This document shows, piece after piece, positions 59,737-64,000 of a stretch of DNA of 64,000 bases (positions are counted from its first letter, which is position 1; each line of letters opens with the position of its first letter). The position numbers and the translations under genes are program-made. Below the pieces are notes generated by a model. That model did no database searches and had not been told where the DNA came from. It saw nothing but the letters and a program-made list of their open reading frames with translations. Origin of the DNA: T3Sed10-241 sp036751905 (lineage in GTDB: Bacteria; Bacteroidota; Bacteroidia; Flavobacteriales_D; Cryomorphaceae); the NCBI GenBank assembly GCA_036751905.1, contig DAIOTP010000002.1:1-64000 (forward strand). Reading direction: 5' to 3'.

Positions 59737-60966
59737 ATGAAAACCCTATACCCAGTCCATGCTTTTTTTGTGTTAGCGCTTTGTATGTCCTGCTCTGGTG
59801 GTGGCAATGATGTAACAGCGCAAAACCAATTCCATGGCTCCGATGCATTCCATCCCCAAGGAGTGGAGGCTCTATCCCCAAAGAACGAAAGCCACAATGG
59901 ACAGGTGCTGCTCCGCGATCCACAGTTGAACAATATGCCTGCGGTGCATCTCCATTTGCCGAAAGGCTATGCGATGCAAGGCGGAATACAGTGGGAGCAG
60001 CAGAACAACCTGTTCGTACCTGTGACACGGGCAGCAATTAAGCATCCCGAAAAGAATGCAAGCCTCACTACACTGCCGGTTCCCATGAAGCAGTACATAC
60101 ATTCACAGAGCATGATCAATAGCCAGCGCGAAGCTCAGCAATATGGCATCGATGTGGGTGGGCAGTTCAGACAGGATCCTGTGCTTCCGGCCGAGCAGGC
60201 TATGGCTGCGCTGCTGCTCCCAGTGGTACAGAATCTGAGGGGTGGTGTTTACAATACAACCTATGAGGTCATTCCCGATCTGAATGCCCAACTTTGGCCC
60301 GGACAGAACAAGCACAACACGCCCACTACAGGCCTTAAGATGACTGTAAACTACAAGCAAGGAGGTATGGAGATGAAGGAGGAAATTTATGGTTTGTACT
60401 ATCAGTTAAGGCAGCAGTCGGCTGATGGCTTCTTCGTGATGTGGGGATTGGACCGCACTTTTGGGATTGCTGCTCCCGTTGCACAATTTGGTGCATTGCA
60501 GCCTGAGCTACTCGCTATAGCATCCTCATTCAAAAATGATCCCGCTTACGACAAGGCAGTGGAGCTGGAGTTTCAGCGGCAAATCCAGAAAAGCAATGAG
60601 CGGCATGATGCCCTACAACGTCAAAGTGCAGCCCAGCATCAGGAGCGGATGGCCAACCAGCGTGCCAGTTTTGAAGCATCGCAACAAGCTTACCGCGAAA
60701 CCCAGAATGCCTACAGCCAGCAAAACCAGGCATGGGCCCAAAACCAGGAATCCCTCTTCCGCAGCAACCAGAATGTGAATGACAACATTGTAGGTTACCA
60801 ACGCTACACCGACCCCAATACCGGTCATGAAAAATTACTCGATAACCAATACAACCAACAGTGGACTGACAATTGGGGCAATACACACGGAAGCAATGAC
60901 GTGAACTACAATCCCAATCATTACAATACTGGCAATCAGTATTACCAAATGCAACCGGTGCGCTAA
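59737..60966 (+). CDS. Lipoprotein of unknown function, Gln/Asn-rich C-terminus
   Basis: A 409-residue protein with a lipoprotein signal (FFVLALCMSCSGGG; lipobox MSCS), so probably anchored in the outer membrane. Residues about 30-260 contain a globular domain (VHLHLPKGYAMQGGIQWEQQ, LNAQLWPGQNK). From about 285 a charged, Gln-rich helical stretch (FQRQIQKSNERHDALQRQSA) leads into a Gln/Asn/Tyr-rich tail (YNPNHYNTGNQYYQ). I do not recognise a family. It is separated by 165 bases from the CHAT operon and followed by a terminator. Confidence 0.75.
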   Translation: MKTLYPVHAFFVLALCMSCSGGGNDVTAQNQFHGSDAFHPQGVEALSPKNESHNGQVLLRDPQLNNMPAVHLHLPKGYAMQGGIQWEQQNNLFVPVTRAAIKHPEKNASLTTLPVPMKQYIHSQSMINSQREAQQYGIDVGGQFRQDPVLPAEQAMAALLLPVVQNLRGGVYNTTYEVIPDLNAQLWPGQNKHNTPTTGLKMTVNYKQGGMEMKEEIYGLYYQLRQQSADGFFVMWGLDRTFGIAAPVAQFGALQPELLAIASSFKNDPAYDKAVELEFQRQIQKSNERHDALQRQSAAQHQERMANQRASFEASQQAYRETQNAYSQQNQAWAQNQESLFRSNQNVNDNIVGYQRYTDPNTGHEKLLDNQYNQQWTDNWGNTHGSNDVNYNPNHYNTGNQYYQMQPVR

Positions 60967-61009
60967 ACGCTAACCCATCGTGTCACTTGGAGAGTGGAAA
61001 GGCGTGCCC

Positions 61010-61028
61010 AAAGCGGGCCGCTTTTTTT
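61010..61028 (+). terminator. Terminator after the 59737 lipoprotein gene
   Basis: AAAGCGG/CCGCTTT stem at 61010-61024 with a G-rich centre (AAAGCGGGCCGCTTT), continuing into a run of T. It lies 44 bases past the stop. Confidence 0.65.
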
Positions 61029-61044
61029 GTTTTGGCTTTTCGCC

Positions 61045-61845
61045 TTAAAAGTTATACTGCAATCCCACCCTCAGGCTGTAGATGAATTTGGTAATTGGCA
61101 CGATGGGTTGGTCCTCATAGCTGAACTCAAAATTGTTGTTCAAGGCCAGTTTTTTGGTCAATTTGCTGTTGAGGTTGATTGCGCCACTCAGGCGGTTTCT
61201 TAGGGCTGATATGCCTTGATCCCAGGTAGTTTGGTAGTATACCACCGTATTGAAGTCGATGTTTTCGGCTATGTCTTGTCGGAAGCTAACATAGGATGAA
61301 AATTTGAGAAAATCCACTTGGACCAACTGCTCGGTGAAGGGGTGCAGCCAACGTTCATTCTCATAGAATGCACCCATACCCAGAATAATGTCCGAGCGTT
61401 CCTGCTCGACCAGTTTATAGCGCACACCGCCTCCTGCCACAAGCCGTGGGTCTAGTCCGCGGAAGTTGTCATAGCTGGCCTGGCTGAACACTTCGTAATT
61501 GAACCGTCGGTCGCGCAGCAAGTTGACACGGAAATGCAAGAAGCCGAAATTGAGGAAGGTATTATCGTTGATCTTTAGATAATCGGTTTGGCCTACGAGA
61601 ATGTACCCATGGTGCTCGGTGCGGTACAGCGCGTTTACGGCGGAATTCACACCGAAAAGGTTTACAGGCGCATCTTCTGCGGCGCTTCGGTTGTTGAGGT
61701 TGAGCCCAAACCGCACATTGGCAATGAAGGCTTTGGCAGTGTCGTCTTTGAGTCGGTGGCGTTCGATGTTCAGTATTTGGCCCTGCGCGGTGAAGGATAA
61801 ACACCCAAGGGTGAAAAGCAAGCCCAATACAATCTTAGTTTTCAT
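61045..61845 (-). CDS. DUF481-like outer membrane protein
   Basis: A 266-residue protein with a signal peptide (KTKIVLGLLFTLGCLSFTAQG). The mature part has alternating hydrophobic strands and ends in the aromatic LRVGLQYNF, typical of outer-membrane beta-barrels. NNRSAAEDAPVNLFGVNSAV and VAGGGVRYKLVEQERSDIIL recall DUF481 proteins (salt-stress-induced barrel). ATG at 61845 is preferred; a much longer frame to 62166 runs through a terminator and into the next gene. Function unknown. Confidence 0.78.
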   Translation of the reverse strand: MKTKIVLGLLFTLGCLSFTAQGQILNIERHRLKDDTAKAFIANVRFGLNLNNRSAAEDAPVNLFGVNSAVNALYRTEHHGYILVGQTDYLKINDNTFLNFGFLHFRVNLLRDRRFNYEVFSQASYDNFRGLDPRLVAGGGVRYKLVEQERSDIILGMGAFYENERWLHPFTEQLVQVDFLKFSSYVSFRQDIAENIDFNTVVYYQTTWDQGISALRNRLSGAINLNSKLTKKLALNNNFEFSYEDQPIVPITKFIYSLRVGLQYNF

Positions 61846-61860
61846 AGGGACAAATAAAAC

Positions 61861-61889
61861 CAAAAAAAAGGGCCGCTTTTGCGGCCCTT
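61861..61889 (-). terminator. Terminator after the Asp/Phe-rich lipoprotein gene
   Basis: AAGGGCCGC (61868-61876) and GCGGCCCTT (61881-61889) with loop TTTT; on the minus strand a run of T follows. It separates the lipoprotein gene from the DUF481-like gene. Confidence 0.88.
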
Positions 61890-61918
61890 CGTTCAAAATT
61901 AAAGACAATGAAACGCTG

Positions 61919-62818
61919 TCAATTTCCGCATTCCAGGAAGCCTGATCCAGGTACCTGAATGTAGCTGGTATCATCAAAGTCGAAATCAAAAATATTGCCA
62001 ACGATTCCATAGTATGTTCCATCGAATTCGACAGAACTGCCACTGAAATTGAGCGATCCACTTTTAGAAAAGAAAATGCCCGCTTGGTTTCCTTGAAATG
62101 ACACAAAGTAAGCCAATCCCTTGTTGTTGATATTGCCTGAATTCGATTCAAAATCGAAGAAGTCAATCACTGGAAATGAGCCACTGGGTTGGCCGCTGAA
62201 GGCGTAGTAAGCCACAATCCCTTCGAAAAAATCAAAAGGATCCGTGTCGTCATCAAAATTGCCGCTTGCCAAGGCTTCAAAATTACCGGCTATACCTACA
62301 GCGCCTGAAAAGCCGCCGCCAGATGGGCCAAAATCGAAGAAGTTCAGATCAGAATTGGGGTCACCTGAGGCAAAGCACAGTACGTAATTCACGTCGAGCG
62401 AAATACTTCCTGCACTAACCAATCCACCACCGCTGCCACCACCTGAACTGGTGGGTGTTGTCAATATGGTGAAGTTTCCATCAGGCGCAGGGATGAATTG
62501 CACTGTACCCGATGGCGAACTAAATGACGCACCACCTGAAGGAGCGGTAAAACTGAAACTCTTGGGGTTGTTCAAATCAAGTGATATGTACCTGTCCATG
62601 GTGGAGTTATACACCATTACTGTAGGCAACATACCCACAAGGGCATCTATTCGGCGCTGAGTTTGCTTGTCCTTGATAGGACGCTCCGTCTTGCTCATTC
62701 TTTCCATCAGTGCTGCATCCGTTTCGCCGGTAGGGTCCTCTTTGCTGCACGATGTGATAAAAAGTACGGCAACTGCGAGAGCTGCCAGTACCTTGTATAT
62801 TCTTGTCGGTTTTTTCAT
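61919..62818 (-). CDS. Lipoprotein with Asp/Phe- and Gly/Ser-rich sequence
   Basis: A 299-residue protein with a lipoprotein signal (LAVAVLFITSCSKED; lipobox TSCS). After a short helical part (RIDALVGMLPTVMVYNSTMD) it becomes Gly/Ser-rich (TTPTSSGGGSGGGL) with recurring Asp-Phe motifs: LNFFDFGPSGGG, DPFDFFEG, VIDFFDFESN, NIFDFDFDDT. No known family is recognised; the acidic motifs could bind calcium. It is 35 bases downstream of the beta-barrel gene on the same strand and probably in its operon. Confidence 0.75.
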   Translation of the reverse strand: MKKPTRIYKVLAALAVAVLFITSCSKEDPTGETDAALMERMSKTERPIKDKQTQRRIDALVGMLPTVMVYNSTMDRYISLDLNNPKSFSFTAPSGGASFSSPSGTVQFIPAPDGNFTILTTPTSSGGGSGGGLVSAGSISLDVNYVLCFASGDPNSDLNFFDFGPSGGGFSGAVGIAGNFEALASGNFDDDTDPFDFFEGIVAYYAFSGQPSGSFPVIDFFDFESNSGNINNKGLAYFVSFQGNQAGIFFSKSGSLNFSGSSVEFDGTYYGIVGNIFDFDFDDTSYIQVPGSGFLECGN

Positions 62819-62853
62819 GTTTTCTATCTATTTGCTACCCGAAGGTAGAAAGA

Positions 62854-63540
62854 TTAAAACAGGATACCAAGACGAAGGCGTGAAACTACATTCGGGCCAA
62901 GGCTGATGCTTGAGCCATTTCCTGTACTGGTGAAAGTATCACCGTCTTCAGGTATGAATTTTTCAGCCAGGTTGAATCTTGCAGCCACACCGAATCCTAT
63001 TTCGGCCCCCAAATAAATGTTGTGTGCAAAGTAGTAATCAAATCCACCTACACCATTGAGGCCAATGAGGAAATTGCCGCTTGTTGATCGGCCAAAGCGC
63101 TCAAACTCTGTACCGGCTTCATTGCGGGTGTCAAAGACATCGGCCGTTCTGCCAAATCCAATATCGGCTACTGCACCATAATAAGGTGACAGCCTGTCGG
63201 TACCGGGCAAGTGCCATTCCAATCCTGGAGATACCTGGATGTTGAAGGTGTTTGTGGTCATTGTGCCGTTGGTCAATTCATTTCCGTCAATAATTGGAGG
63301 CAGTTCACCATCAATGGTGGTATTGCTGGAGAACCCAAGGAATACATCAGCCCTCCATGCAGTGGTAGCCGAGGTAAACTTTCGGTAACGTATACCGCCA
63401 ATAGAAATTGGGCTTCCGCCAAATGGAGCGAATTGTACTTCTATGTTGTTCTCACCACCGCTTTGCTTGTAAACGTCTTGTGATTGTGCGGTTGTGCCAA
63501 TCATGCATGCAGCTGCTGCAAGGAGCATTACTTTTTTCAT
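62854..63540 (-). CDS. Outer membrane beta-barrel protein
   Basis: A 228-residue protein with a signal peptide (KVMLLAAAACMIGTTAQS). The mature part alternates amphipathic strands (VQFAPFGGSPISIGGIRYRK, FNIQVSPGLEWHLPG, LIGLNGVGGFDYYFAHNIYL) and ends VVSRLRLGILF with a terminal phenylalanine, so it is a small outer-membrane barrel of the OmpA/OmpW-like size class. Function unknown. ATG at 63540 is used; the longer frame to 63645 has no signal-peptide character before it. Confidence 0.82.
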   Translation of the reverse strand: MKKVMLLAAAACMIGTTAQSQDVYKQSGGENNIEVQFAPFGGSPISIGGIRYRKFTSATTAWRADVFLGFSSNTTIDGELPPIIDGNELTNGTMTTNTFNIQVSPGLEWHLPGTDRLSPYYGAVADIGFGRTADVFDTRNEAGTEFERFGRSTSGNFLIGLNGVGGFDYYFAHNIYLGAEIGFGVAARFNLAEKFIPEDGDTFTSTGNGSSISLGPNVVSRLRLGILF

Positions 63541-64000
63541 GTTTTTAAGTTTTAATTCTTGTAAGGTTGAAGCTTTATTAAAAGTTTGGTAAAAGTCCTC
63601 ATTCGTCGATGGTTTCCCAAGTATTTGTGGCTTATATATGAACAACCGTCTGTGAGTAAGTGGCGACAGTCACGTCATACCCGGTAATGTGAATTTATTG
63701 AAGCATAACGAGGTAAAAAAAGAAAAATGGTCATTTTAAAGGACCTTTTTTGTGTAAATGCACTTGCATGTGAAGATCGCTTTAGGCAATCTTCGAAATG
63801 AGGACGCCATATAAGAGCCACAGCGTACGAACTTCCGTGCATATTGGTTCCCTATAATGTTCTGTAGCTACATACCCATTGACCCGATATCCTAGGTAAA
63901 AGTGCTGAATAAAGGAGGAGTAGTCATTTTTGACAAACTTAAATTTTCACCAATTTTTTTTACATTTTTGCGCCACATCATTCAGAAGCAAAGACAATAT
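63541..64000. other. 460-base intergenic region to the window edge
   Basis: Contains a weak bidirectional hairpin near 63725-63751 (GGTC...GACC then TTTTTT), a short palindrome ATGCACTTGCAT and a further hairpin (GAAGAT...ATCTTC) at about 63760-63802, and AT-rich DNA at 63921-63970 with TTTTTGAC and TACATTTTTG that resembles a promoter reading out of the window. No coding region was recognised. Confidence 0.35.

Noticed and set aside
61846..62166. 107-codon N-terminal extension of the DUF481-like gene
   Set aside because: It runs through a strong terminator and into the next gene; a normal signal peptide begins at the ATG at 61845.
1..64000. tRNA, rRNA and integrase/transposase genes
   Set aside because: Intergenic regions were scanned by eye for T-loop and CCA-type signatures and for transposase motifs; none was found, though a dedicated tool could still find one.

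Overview
This window reads as a chromosomal segment of a member of the Bacteroidota. It has a type IX secretion sorting domain, a fused CcoNO cytochrome oxidase subunit, a DUF5522 protein, a DPP IV-type S9 peptidase, and many starts preceded by TAnnTTTG, the -7 element of this phylum. The scaffold contains two runs of N: 100 at 14946-15045 and 10 at 47550-47559. No tRNA, rRNA or CRISPR array was recognised.

Layout: (1) 21-6394 holds pheT, a secreted protein with four CHRD domains and a T9SS tail, a solo LuxR-type regulator and a small GIY-YIG-like protein. (2) 6488-18423, all on the minus strand except one inserted gene, is a complete cbb3 oxidase locus: usp, ccoI, ccoS, ccoNO, ccoQ, ccoP, ccoG, ccoH, a SafE-like membrane protein and hemN. 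FNR-like palindromes lie upstream of usp and of ccoS. Between ccoI and ccoS sits a foreign-looking module (14260-15231) with a four-helix-bundle protein gene in the opposite direction, a 14-bp-period tandem repeat and matching inverted termini; the last codons and stop of ccoI lie inside the repeat. (3) A degenerate-Nudix, winged-helix regulator (18706-19467) is divergent from a tightly overlapping glycan operon (19702-29661). That operon has five glycosyltransferases or related enzymes, a heptose-type sugar-nucleotide set (PfkB kinase, GmhA-like isomerase, nucleotidyltransferase, SDR epimerase), a methyltransferase-like protein and WecB. (4) 30025-36141 holds a secreted unknown, a TPR histidine kinase with a NarL-type regulator, urocanate hydratase and DUF5522. 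(5) 36354-41556 resumes glycan export: a glycosyltransferase, a Wzx-like flippase, a Wzz-like chain-length protein and a Wzy/WaaL-like polymerase or ligase.

(6) 41549-54470 is mixed housekeeping: a SpoIIE-type phosphatase, an LpxD-like acyltransferase, two consecutive M1 peptidases, a two-domain Usp, citrate synthase, a secreted thioredoxin-like protein, a POT peptide transporter and DPP IV. With the peptidases, the transporter and HutU, this suggests a protein- and amino-acid-using lifestyle. (7) 54471-55020 has a perfect promoter, a structured stretch with a possible pseudoknot and a strong terminator: a candidate small RNA. (8) 55021-59571 is a three-gene operon of ECF-like sigma factor, a membrane protein with an anti-sigma-like N-terminus, and a 1075-residue TPR-CHAT protease. 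Its predicted topology suggests an extracytoplasmic caspase-like protease controlling a sigma factor; this is the best candidate for a poorly described system here. (9) 59737-63540 holds envelope proteins: a lipoprotein, a DUF481-like protein, an Asp/Phe-rich lipoprotein and a beta-barrel protein.

Family names come from reading motifs by eye, without database searches. Starts were moved inward where the longest frame ran past a credible start or into a neighbour.
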